64,000 bases of DNA from an uncultured Alphaproteobacteria bacterium (GTDB lineage Bacteria > Pseudomonadota > Alphaproteobacteria > RF32 > CAG-239): contig CAKQLP010000002.1 of NCBI GenBank assembly GCA_934254675.1, positions 1-64,000 on the forward strand, written 5' to 3'. The translations under genes were made by a program, and so were the position numbers. A model generated the notes under the pieces. That model did no database searches and was not told where the DNA came from. It worked only from the letters and a program-made list of their open reading frames with translations. Shown one piece after another: positions 39,371 through 47,639 of this stretch (its first letter is position 1; every line of letters begins with the position of its first letter).

Positions 39371-40372
39371 ATGGAAAAAGAAACTGCGGCAGAACAACTT
39401 TTAAAATGGTATGATAAAAACGGCAGAAATTTGCCGTGGCGCGTTAAAGGAGGGGCTCATCCCAGTCCGTATGTTATTTTAGTTTCAGAGTTAATGCTTC
39501 AACAAACAACGGTTAAAACTGTGATACCGTATTTTGAAAAATTTATGAAGCGTTTTCCAACGATAAAAGATTTAGCAATTGCGGATGAAGAAGAAGTTTT
39601 GCAATATTGGCAAGGATTGGGATATTATTCGCGAGCCCGTTCTTTACATAAAACGGCGCAGATGATTTTTGAAAAATATAATGGAATTTTTCCTCAGAAA
39701 AAAGTCGATGTTCTAAAGTTAAAAGGAATTGGTCCTTATACGGCCGCAAGCTTTTTAGCACTGGCGTTTAATTTGCCGGAAACTGTGGTGGATGGAAATG
39801 TTGTTCGGATTGTTTGCAGATTGTTTCATCTTACCCAGCCTGTGAATCAAATAAAAGATATTATTCGGCAAAAAGCGGAGAGCTTAAACCAAACATCTCG
39901 TGCCGCGGATTATTCTTCGGCGATTATGGATTTGGGCGCGTTAATCTGTACGCCAAAAAATCCGCAATGCTTGTTATGTCCATGGCAAGATTTGTGCCAA
40001 TCTAAAAATGAGTTGGATTTAGAGCAAATTCCAAAAATTGAAAAAATTATAAAAAAAGAGCAAAAAGCTAAAGTTTTTGTGATTGTAAACAACAAAAACG
40101 AGTTATTTATTCGTAAGAGAATGGAAAAAGGTTTGCTTTTTGGCATGTATGAATTTCCATGGGGTGAAAATGTGGAATTTGCCAATGCTCAAGACAGTGG
40201 ATTAACTGTAACGCATGTATTTACACATATAAAGTTGGTTTTGCAAATTTACACATTGAAATCAGAAAATGTCGAAATGAATGGAAATTTTACTTCAAAA
40301 GATAATCTAAAAAATTATCCGATGTCAACTTTAATGAAAAAAGTTTTAAAAATGTGGAGTGAAAAATGTTAA
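39371..40372 (+). CDS. mutY: A/G-specific adenine glycosylase
   Basis: This 333-aa base-excision repair enzyme removes A opposite 8-oxoG. The catalytic Glu40 lies in LVSELMLQQTTV, the helix-hairpin-helix is LKGIGPYTAASFLALAF, and the catalytic Asp141 is in VVDGNVVR. The [4Fe-4S] ligands are Cys193, Cys200, Cys203 and Cys209 (C-x6-C-x2-C-x5-C). A C-terminal NUDIX-like recognition domain follows (about 230-333), a little short. AGG lies before the ATG. It stands alone after the tRNA-Leu terminator. Confidence 0.95.
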   Translation: MEKETAAEQLLKWYDKNGRNLPWRVKGGAHPSPYVILVSELMLQQTTVKTVIPYFEKFMKRFPTIKDLAIADEEEVLQYWQGLGYYSRARSLHKTAQMIFEKYNGIFPQKKVDVLKLKGIGPYTAASFLALAFNLPETVVDGNVVRIVCRLFHLTQPVNQIKDIIRQKAESLNQTSRAADYSSAIMDLGALICTPKNPQCLLCPWQDLCQSKNELDLEQIPKIEKIIKKEQKAKVFVIVNNKNELFIRKRMEKGLLFGMYEFPWGENVEFANAQDSGLTVTHVFTHIKLVLQIYTLKSENVEMNGNFTSKDNLKNYPMSTLMKKVLKMWSEKC

Positions 40373-40381
40373 AGTATATAG

Positions 40382-40465
40382 ATTATAAAAAGGATAGTTT
40401 ATCCTAAAATTGTAAATGAGGAAAACAACGAACTTTATGATTTGATGAAAGAAGTTTTTCGCTGA
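40382..40465 (+). pseudogene. Short coding remnant downstream of mutY
   Basis: An open run of 27 codons bounded by stops and without a start codon reads like the C-terminal end of a protein (VNEENNELYDLMKEVFR before TGA). It lies in the 171-base gap before the invertase and may be what is left of a gene displaced by the invertase cassette. A chance open frame cannot be excluded at this length. Confidence 0.3.
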
Positions 40466-40491
40466 TAGTTTGATTTAGAGTTAAATAGAGC

Positions 40492-40520
40492 CTCTTGTTA
40501 ATGACGACAAGAGTTTTTTT
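40492..40520 (+). terminator. Terminator before the 40544 invertase
   Basis: CTCTTGT pairs with ACAAGAG around TAATGACG, followed by seven Ts, ending 24 bases before the invertase ATG. It ends the upstream unit or attenuates the invertase. Confidence 0.7.
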
Positions 40521-40543
40521 ATATTTATTAGGGAGAAAAATAG

Positions 40544-41140
40544 ATGATATATGGATATGTAAGAGTCTCGACAGATAAGCAAACATTGGAAAATCAAAAG
40601 TTTGAAATTAATAATTTTTGTCAGAATGAAAAAATTAAAGTTGAAAAGTGGGTAACAGAAACCATTAGCGGAACTAAAGATTTTGAAAAACGAAAACTTG
40701 GAAAATTACTAAAAAAGCTCAGAAAAGATGATATTTTGATATGTTCTGAAATTTCACGTTTAGGACGTAATTTGCTGCAAATCATGACAATACTTAATTT
40801 TTGCATGAAAAAGGAAGCGCAGGTTTGGACAATTAAAGATAATTATCGATTAGGTGTTGATATTCAAAGCAAAGTGCTGGCTTTTGCATTTTCGTTATCG
40901 GCAGAAATAGAACGAAATTTGATTAGTCAAAGAACAAAGGAAGCTTTGGCTCGACTCAAGGCCAATGGCCAAAAGTTGGGTCGAGTTTTGGGAAGCAAAA
41001 ATAAGAAGCATATTTTAGACGGCAAAGAGCAAAGTGTTTTGCAGCTTATAAACAAAGGTGTTCCTAAAACTAAAGTGGCAAGAATACATGGTGTTAGTGT
41101 TTACACAATCTATAAATTTTTAAAAAATAGCTATAAATAA
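40544..41140 (+). CDS. Mpi-like serine DNA invertase
   Basis: This 198-aa recombinase starts MIYGYVRVSTDKQ with nucleophile Ser9. It continues through CSEISRLGRNLLQIM, WTIKDNYRLG, LAFAFSLSAEIERNLISQRTKEALARLKANG and a C-terminal helix-turn-helix (VPKTKVARIHGVSVYTIYKFL). The WTIKDNYRLG and ISQRTKEAL blocks are the pattern of the Bacteroides Mpi master DNA invertases. AGGGAG precedes the ATG. It is convergent with a close paralogue at 41357-41986, with tRNA-Ala between them. A terminator directly upstream may limit its expression. No inverted target pair was found beside it. Confidence 0.92.
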   Translation: MIYGYVRVSTDKQTLENQKFEINNFCQNEKIKVEKWVTETISGTKDFEKRKLGKLLKKLRKDDILICSEISRLGRNLLQIMTILNFCMKKEAQVWTIKDNYRLGVDIQSKVLAFAFSLSAEIERNLISQRTKEALARLKANGQKLGRVLGSKNKKHILDGKEQSVLQLINKGVPKTKVARIHGVSVYTIYKFLKNSYK

Positions 41141-41176
41141 AAAAAAAATCGAAGATGCAATCTCCGATTTTTTTTA
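41141..41176. terminator. Bidirectional terminator (invertase / tRNA-Ala)
   Basis: ATCG-AGAT and ATCT-CGAT pair around GCA, flanked by an A-run and a T-run, so it works for the + invertase and for tRNA-Ala on the minus strand. Confidence 0.75.
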
Positions 41177-41179
41177 TAT

Positions 41180-41255
<76 letters not shown>

Positions 41256-41276
41256 ATGAACAGTTAAGACGTACAC

Positions 41277-41305
41277 TTGATAACATAAAGACCTCAGCTT
41301 GTCAA
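41277..41305 (-). promoter_or_regulatory. Promoter of tRNA-Ala
   Basis: On the minus strand TTGACA (41305-41300), a 17-base spacer, then TATCAA (41282-41277), about 21 bases before the tRNA. Confidence 0.7.
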
Positions 41306-41356
41306 TATAATTTTAATAAATATTTTGTCAAAATAATATTTTTTAGAAAATATTGT

Positions 41357-41986
41357 TTAATTGTCAAACGGCGGTGCCATATCTGATGAATTAAAATTTA
41401 TATGTTTCAGATAATTATACAGTGTTTTACGATTACAGTTTAATATTTGAGCAATTTTGCTTTTAGGGGTATTATTTTTTAATAAAAGAAAAATTTTGTG
41501 ATTGTGAGAATCTAGGATATGCCTATTGTTTTTACGTCCCGAAGGGCGGCCGAGCGGATGTCCTTCATTACGAAGTCGGTTTAAGGCTTCTTTGGTTCGT
41601 TGGCTAATAAGATTTCTTTCTATTTCAGCGGATAAGCCAAATGCAAACGCCAACACTTTACTTTGGATGTCAGAACCTAATCGGTAATTATCTTTAATTG
41701 TCCAAATAAGGACGCCTTTATTTAAACAAAAATTTAGAATGCTCATAACTTGAAAAAGGTTTCGACCTAATCTGGACAGTTCCGAAGCTATAAGAATATC
41801 TTTTTCTGAAAGTGTTTGGAGTAAGTTTCCTAATTTTCGTTTGTTTAATTCTTGAGTTGCGCTAATTGTTTCCATAATCCATCGGTCTATTTTTATTTTT
41901 TCTTTTTTGCAAAATTTTTCGATTTCATATTTTTGATTTTTTGTAGTTTGCTTATCTGTGCTGACGCGAATATAACCATATATCAT
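41357..41986 (-). CDS. Mpi-like serine DNA invertase
   Basis: This 209-aa paralogue of the 40544 invertase starts MIYGYIRVSTDKQ (Ser9) and shows IASELSRLGRNLFQVM, WTIKDNYRLG, LAFAFGLSAEIERNLISQRTKEAL and GRPSGRKNNRHIL before a Fis/Hin-like helix-turn-helix (TPKSKIAQILNCNRKTLYNYL). It is divergent from the alpha-2-macroglobulin gene. The 15-nt stretches carrying the two ribosome-binding sites (41990-42004 and 42118-42132) are imperfect inverted repeats matching at 13 of 15 positions, so the intergenic region may be its substrate. GGGGAAAA precedes the ATG. The extra C-terminal tail (NFNSSDMAPPFDN) has no known role. Confidence 0.92.
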   Translation of the reverse strand: MIYGYIRVSTDKQTTKNQKYEIEKFCKKEKIKIDRWIMETISATQELNKRKLGNLLQTLSEKDILIASELSRLGRNLFQVMSILNFCLNKGVLIWTIKDNYRLGSDIQSKVLAFAFGLSAEIERNLISQRTKEALNRLRNEGHPLGRPSGRKNNRHILDSHNHKIFLLLKNNTPKSKIAQILNCNRKTLYNYLKHINFNSSDMAPPFDN

Positions 41987-41989
41987 GAC

Positions 41990-42132
41990 TGTTTTCCCCA
42001 GTGGTCGTTTTTGTTGAAAAGAATAAAATTAAAATGTTTTTGATTGTTTACAAAGCAAACAACAAGCTTGTAAATAGTCAAAACAATGCTTATCATTTTT
42101 CTGTTTAATATCTTTATCCATTGGAGAAAACA
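41990..42132. promoter_or_regulatory. Divergent promoter region with imperfect inverted ends and a central dyad
   Basis: TGTTTTCCCCAGTGG (41990-42004) is the near-complement of CCATTGGAGAAAACA (42118-42132), 13 of 15 positions. In the middle TTTACAA and TTGTAAA with GC/GC (42048-42076) form a dyad that places TTTACA and TAAA-like boxes on both strands. It serves the leftward invertase and the rightward A2M gene; inversion of this region is possible but not shown. Confidence 0.4.
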
Positions 42133-42133
42133 A

Positions 42134-45100
42134 ATGAAGCTCAAACTGAATAAAAGACAATTGTTTTATGGATTGTTTATTACTGTATCTGTGATTGCGG
42201 GAGTTCTCACAGGCGTTTATTTTAGCGGTGAATATATTTTGGGTAAGGATAAACTGGAAATTGCTAAAATCGGCAAGATAGATGTTCCGGCACCAACTAA
42301 CTACGGAGAAAACGGAACAGTTTATCCTCAGCCTTTGTCCGTGACTTTTAATACTTCTGTGGCGGCTTTGGATAAAATAGGGCAGAATATAAAAAACGGC
42401 ATAAATATTCAGCCTGATATCCGAGGCAGTTGGCAATGGATTAGCGGTGATTGCTTAATATTTACACCGGAAACGGATTGGTTGCCGAACACGTCATATA
42501 AAGTGACGATGAGTAAAAAAATTTTTAGTCCGCAAATCAAAATTGACAGTTATGACTTTCGTTTTAATTCTCCGGAATTTGTAGGAAATGTTATTGCTTC
42601 GGATTTTTATGAAGATCCACGGGAACTAAAAAACAAATCGGTTACAGCCAGTTTTAAATTTACATATCCGTTGGATATAAAGGATTTGAAAAAAAATATT
42701 CAAATAAAAACCGTTGGCGGAGAAGATTATGATTTTGATTATAAGCTGGAAGAACATAACACAGTTCTGCATATAGTTTCAAAACCTGTAAAAATTAAAG
42801 ATGAAGAAGATTTTGCTAAAATAAATATTCAAAAATTGGGCAATGCGTATAATCAAAAATTGTTGAAAAACACATTGGAAACAACGGTTAAGATTCCAAG
42901 CAGCACGACTTTTTTTAAAATTAAAAGGATTTTTTCTGAAATTGTTAGAAATCCTCAAAAAAATAATAATCCCGAACAAATTTTAACGGTTGAGTTTACA
43001 ACAGCGGTTAACCAAGAAGAATTGGCTCAAGCATTAAAGTTAAAATATTCAAAAGAAGATTGCTCGGTTTTGAGAGAAAAATTGTCTAAAAATCAGATTT
43101 CCGAAACGGAAGATTTAAATTTAGAAAATGTTTCTCAAACTCAAACAGATGCAAAAACTCAAATGTTTAAATATGACAGTTTTGAAAATAAAGGCTGTTT
43201 GCTGGCTTTAATAGACAATAATTTAACGTCGATTGAAGGATTTAAACTGGGAAAAGAAGACTCTGTGTCCGCAACGGCGGTTAACATGGCTTTTTATCCT
43301 CTGGAAGCTGATATGGCGTTTGACGGTGCAATCCTTTCTTTGCAAGGCAGTAGAAAAATTGGCTTTATATCCAGAGGAGTTAAAGAATTGGATGTGGATA
43401 TTGCCAGAATTAAAGAAAGTGATTTGAATCATTTAGTTACACAAACTTATGGAAATTTTGAAAAACCGAATTTTGAATATTATAATTTTTCTGAAGAAGA
43501 TATTGCTGAGATTTTTCATAAAAAATTACCTATAATTTCAAAAAATCCGGCGGAAGCGAATTATTCATCTTTGGACTTAAATGAATATTTAGAAAATAGG
43601 AAAGGTGTGTTTTTGCTATCTATTTATGGTAAAAACGGACAAAAATCGAGTTATAAAAATCGACGTTTATTGTTAATGACTGATTTGGGAATTGTGGTGA
43701 AAGATAATGTTGATAAAACTCATGATGTTTTTGTTTCTAATATTGCTTTGGAACAGCCTGTTGTCGGCGCCGATGTTCAAGTTTTAGGAAAAAATGGTCA
43801 GCCGGTGCTGACAGCTGTCACAGATAAAAACGGGGTGGCAAAATTAGGCGATTTTTCAGCATTTACAAATGAAAAATCAGCAGTTGTTTATAAGGTTATA
43901 AAAGATGGGGATATTTCTTTTTTGCCTATTAATAAAGAAGACCGAATGCTGAATATGTCGCGTTTTGATGTTGGCGGAGACTATATAGACAGTGGTAATG
44001 ATGCGCAAAATTCATTAAAAGGGTATATTTTCAGTGATAGAGGCGTTTATCGACCTTCGGAAACCGGACATTTGGGAATTTTGGTGCGTCAAGCAAATTT
44101 AACTATACCTCAGCAGCTTCCTTTGGATTTAATAATCCGCAAACCAAATGGTGAAATTTTTGCAACCCAGAAACTTTTGAGCAATGCCGATGGCTTTATG
44201 TCCTATGATTTTGTTTTGCCTGAAACGGTATTGACAGGGGTGTATTCTGCCGAACTTTGGCTTAATGGAAAAGATAATCAGTCAATGTTTGTCGCTTATT
44301 CTTTTTTTAGAGTGGAAGAGTTTATGCCGGACACCATGAAAATAAAAGCGGAAATTTCTCAAAGTTTTTCACAAGGATGGTATAATAATAAAACTTTAAC
44401 GATTGACGCGGATTTGCAAAATTTATATGGAATTCCTGCGGCCGGCCATGTTTTACAAACAGAATACAATCTGATGCCGGTAGATTTTAGTTTTGAGTCC
44501 TATAAAGAATATAAATTCTGTAATCCTTATCAGGAAAATAAAGTGAAAACGCTAAAGGATACTTTGCCTGATGTAAAAACAGATAGTGACGGAAAAGCTG
44601 AAATATCTATCAATTTGAGTGATTTTACACAAGGAATGTACAAAATACATGTCAATATAGACGGTTTGGAAAACGGTGGAGCCCGTGGTGTTGGCACAAG
44701 CGTTTCAGCTTATGTTTCTCCGGCGGATTATTTAATTGGCTGGAAAACCGATGGAAAACTGGACTATATTTATAAAGGGGCTGAACGAAAAGTAGATTTG
44801 ATAGCTGTAAATAATGAACTGCAAACAATTGAACTGAAAAATCTGTCGCTGAAATTGATGAAAAAAAATTATGTGTCCGCATTGGTGGAGCAAAATAACG
44901 GAACATATCAATATCAAACAGTGTCTAAAGAAATATTGGTTAAAAAATCACCATTAATTATTTCAGCTTTAGGATTTAGTCAAAATTTGGAAACGTCGGA
45001 AGCAGGGGATTATGTTTTACTTGTTTGCGATAATGTCAGCGGAAAAATTTTGGCCAAAATTGATTATTCTGTGTCTGGAGAAATGAATACGACGCAAAAA

Positions 45101-47638
45101 ATAGATAAAAACACTCAATTGGGGGTAAAACTTGATAAAAAAGAATACAATGCTGGTGAAACAATAAAAATGCAAATATCCGCGCCGTATCAGGGATATG
45201 GATTAATTACAATTGAACGCGACAGTGTATATGCTTATAAATGGTTTAAAATGGATAGTCTGACGAAAAATGAGGAAATTGTTTTGCCGAAGGATGTTGA
45301 GATAAACGCTTATGTCAATATAGCGGTATTTCGTTCTTTGAGTTCTTCAGATATTTATCTGTCTCCGCTAAGTTATGCAACAGTTCCATTCAGTATAAAT
45401 AAGGAAAATAGAAAATTGGATATAGAGTTGGAGGTTCCGCAAAAAATTAAATCAGGCGGCGATTTACAGGTAAAATATAAAACAGCACAGGATGCTAAAA
45501 TAATTATTTATGGCGTAAATGAAGGTATTTTGCAGGTGAGCCGATATAATATGCCGAATTTACTGGATATTTTTATGGCCAAAAGAGCGTTGCGAGTGAT
45601 TACATCACAGATTATGGATTTAGTTATGCCAGATATTCGTTTTTTCCGCAATTTAAGTTCAAGCGGTGGAGATGGCGGCGAATCTGATGATTTTTTGAAT
45701 CGAAATTTAAATCCATTTGCCCGTAAAACCGATAAGCCTGTTGCTTTTTGGAGCGGAATACTTCAAAGTGACGGCAATGAAAACGTGTATTCTTATCATG
45801 TTCCTGAAACATTTAACGGAAAAATAAAAATTATGGCTGTGGCCGTGTCTAAAGATAAATTTGGCAGCGCAGATAAATCTGTTTTGGTTCAAAGCGACTT
45901 TGCGCTTGTTCCGTCAGGTCCATACAATGTGACGCCAAGCGATGAATTTATTGTCGGTTTGAGTGTTGGAAATCTTTTGGATAATTTGGATGATAAAGTT
46001 GCTGTAAATGTGTCATCAGAAGATGATTTTGAATTTGTGGGCGACACGCAACAAATTGTGAATTTACCAGCTCAAAAAGAAACGTTTTTGAACTTTCGTT
46101 TGAAAGCCGGACCAAAATTGGGGGCAAAAACAATTTTATTTACTGTGCAAAGTCTAAGTGATGCAAGTCGAAAGGCTGTTATGCCGTTTAATTTAAGTGT
46201 TCGTTCCGCATCGCCTTATAGCAGTAAATTTGATATGGGATTGGCTAAATCTTCATATTCTCCGAGTGATGTTGAAAATATGTATGATGAATATCGTGTA
46301 CAAAAAATATCGGCGTCTTCTTCACCTTTGGTTTTTGCGCAAGGATTGTTGCAGTATCTAAATAAATATCCGCATTATTGCACCGAACAAACGGTTAGCA
46401 AAATTTTTCCGGCAATGGAATTGTTTTTTAAATCTCCGGAACTATTAAACGGAATGGACGTTTACACGTTATTTGATGATGCAATGCGTGTTTTGCGGGA
46501 ACGTCAAGCCATTAATGGTGGTTTCGCTTCTTGGAATAGTGACGTTTTAGACGTTAACACAAGAGATTCTTTATATGCCTCTCATTTTTTGGTTTTAGCC
46601 AAAAAACATGGATTTAATGTTCCTGAATATATGCTAAATTCCGCTTTATCTTATTGTGAAAGTGTTGCCGCGCTTCAGCCGAGTGATGAAAATGATATAT
46701 ATCCGGCGTATGCTTCCTATATTTTAACGTTGAATGGAAACATAACAACAAATTATTTGCTGAATTTGGAAGAATTTTATAAGGCGGAATTTGCCAAAGA
46801 TTGGCAAAAAAATATAAGCACTGTCTTTTTGGCGGCAAGCTATAAACTTTTGCAAGATGAAAAACATGCTTCTTTATTGTTTGGGCAATATGAAGATACT
46901 TCAAATGCAACGGCAAACGCTATGAATATTTATCTGACAGCTAAGCATTTTCCGGAAAAAATGAAAACATTGACTAAAAATAGTGTAGAGCAATTATTAA
47001 AGCCTTTGTCTGAGGGAAATTTTACGACTTATTCTGCTGGATGGTCCGTTTTGGCATTGAATGCGTTTAACCAAATGGAAAAAGATAAAGAAATTGAATT
47101 TTCTCCATTGAAATCCAAAGCAGATCCTTTTCCGACAATGTATTACACGCCAGAAACAAAGAATATAAAAGTTTCGGCTCCGTATCCTTTTTATTATGTA
47201 AATGCGCAGCAGGGTTTTTCAAAAAATTTGAACATAAAAGCTTATTCAAATGGATTGGAAGTGAGTAAAACATATTTTGATAGAAACGGGCAAATTGCAA
47301 CGCATGCTAAACTGGGTGACGTTTTAACTGTTAAAGTAAATTATCGCAGTAATGATAAAGAACCTATATTTGATGTCGCTTTTGTTGATTTGTTTGCCGG
47401 ATGCTTTGAAATGGTGGATAATTCTTTGGAAACCGGAAAAGATACAACCAACTCTGAAATTAGAGAAGACAGGGTAAATGTATATGCTCCGGCATTTGTG
47501 TATGAACAATCTTTCAGTTATAAAGTTAAAGTTGTTGCGGAAGGCACGTTTATTTTACCGGCGGTTTATGCTTCAGCAATGTACCAACCTTTGGCGCGTG
47601 CAAATTCCACTATGTCTAAGATAGTTGTCGGGGAATAA
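42134..47638 (+). CDS. Bacterial alpha-2-macroglobulin with thioester
   Basis: This 1834-aa protein has one N-terminal membrane anchor (about 10-32), then a chain of macroglobulin-like beta domains (YIFSDRGVYRPSETGHLGI marks an MG domain). The alpha-alpha toroid carries the thioester motif Cys1416-T-E-Q1419 (YPHYCTEQTVSK), and a receptor-like C-terminal domain follows. Such proteins trap proteases in the periplasm and protect the envelope. The intact CTEQ argues for covalent trapping. The start at 42134 follows TTGGAGAA. It is immediately followed by pbpC, the classical pairing (yfhM-pbpC) thought to guard cell-wall repair after breach. The upstream region may be invertible, so expression could be variable. 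Confidence 0.94.
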   Translation: MKLKLNKRQLFYGLFITVSVIAGVLTGVYFSGEYILGKDKLEIAKIGKIDVPAPTNYGENGTVYPQPLSVTFNTSVAALDKIGQNIKNGINIQPDIRGSWQWISGDCLIFTPETDWLPNTSYKVTMSKKIFSPQIKIDSYDFRFNSPEFVGNVIASDFYEDPRELKNKSVTASFKFTYPLDIKDLKKNIQIKTVGGEDYDFDYKLEEHNTVLHIVSKPVKIKDEEDFAKINIQKLGNAYNQKLLKNTLETTVKIPSSTTFFKIKRIFSEIVRNPQKNNNPEQILTVEFTTAVNQEELAQALKLKYSKEDCSVLREKLSKNQISETEDLNLENVSQTQTDAKTQMFKYDSFENKGCLLALIDNNLTSIEGFKLGKEDSVSATAVNMAFYPLEADMAFDGAILSLQGSRKIGFISRGVKELDVDIARIKESDLNHLVTQTYGNFEKPNFEYYNFSEEDIAEIFHKKLPIISKNPAEANYSSLDLNEYLENRKGVFLLSIYGKNGQKSSYKNRRLLLMTDLGIVVKDNVDKTHDVFVSNIALEQPVVGADVQVLGKNGQPVLTAVTDKNGVAKLGDFSAFTNEKSAVVYKVIKDGDISFLPINKEDRMLNMSRFDVGGDYIDSGNDAQNSLKGYIFSDRGVYRPSETGHLGILVRQANLTIPQQLPLDLIIRKPNGEIFATQKLLSNADGFMSYDFVLPETVLTGVYSAELWLNGKDNQSMFVAYSFFRVEEFMPDTMKIKAEISQSFSQGWYNNKTLTIDADLQNLYGIPAAGHVLQTEYNLMPVDFSFESYKEYKFCNPYQENKVKTLKDTLPDVKTDSDGKAEISINLSDFTQGMYKIHVNIDGLENGGARGVGTSVSAYVSPADYLIGWKTDGKLDYIYKGAERKVDLIAVNNELQTIELKNLSLKLMKKNYVSALVEQNNGTYQYQTVSKEILVKKSPLIISALGFSQNLETSEAGDYVLLVCDNVSGKILAKIDYSVSGEMNTTQKIDKNTQLGVKLDKKEYNAGETIKMQISAPYQGYGLITIERDSVYAYKWFKMDSLTKNEEIVLPKDVEINAYVNIAVFRSLSSSDIYLSPLSYATVPFSINKENRKLDIELEVPQKIKSGGDLQVKYKTAQDAKIIIYGVNEGILQVSRYNMPNLLDIFMAKRALRVITSQIMDLVMPDIRFFRNLSSSGGDGGESDDFLNRNLNPFARKTDKPVAFWSGILQSDGNENVYSYHVPETFNGKIKIMAVAVSKDKFGSADKSVLVQSDFALVPSGPYNVTPSDEFIVGLSVGNLLDNLDDKVAVNVSSEDDFEFVGDTQQIVNLPAQKETFLNFRLKAGPKLGAKTILFTVQSLSDASRKAVMPFNLSVRSASPYSSKFDMGLAKSSYSPSDVENMYDEYRVQKISASSSPLVFAQGLLQYLNKYPHYCTEQTVSKIFPAMELFFKSPELLNGMDVYTLFDDAMRVLRERQAINGGFASWNSDVLDVNTRDSLYASHFLVLAKKHGFNVPEYMLNSALSYCESVAALQPSDENDIYPAYASYILTLNGNITTNYLLNLEEFYKAEFAKDWQKNISTVFLAASYKLLQDEKHASLLFGQYEDTSNATANAMNIYLTAKHFPEKMKTLTKNSVEQLLKPLSEGNFTTYSAGWSVLALNAFNQMEKDKEIEFSPLKSKADPFPTMYYTPETKNIKVSAPYPFYYVNAQQGFSKNLNIKAYSNGLEVSKTYFDRNGQIATHAKLGDVLTVKVNYRSNDKEPIFDVAFVDLFAGCFEMVDNSLETGKDTTNSEIREDRVNVYAPAFVYEQSFSYKVKVVAEGTFILPAVYASAMYQPLARANSTMSKIVVGE

Positions 47639-47639
47639 G

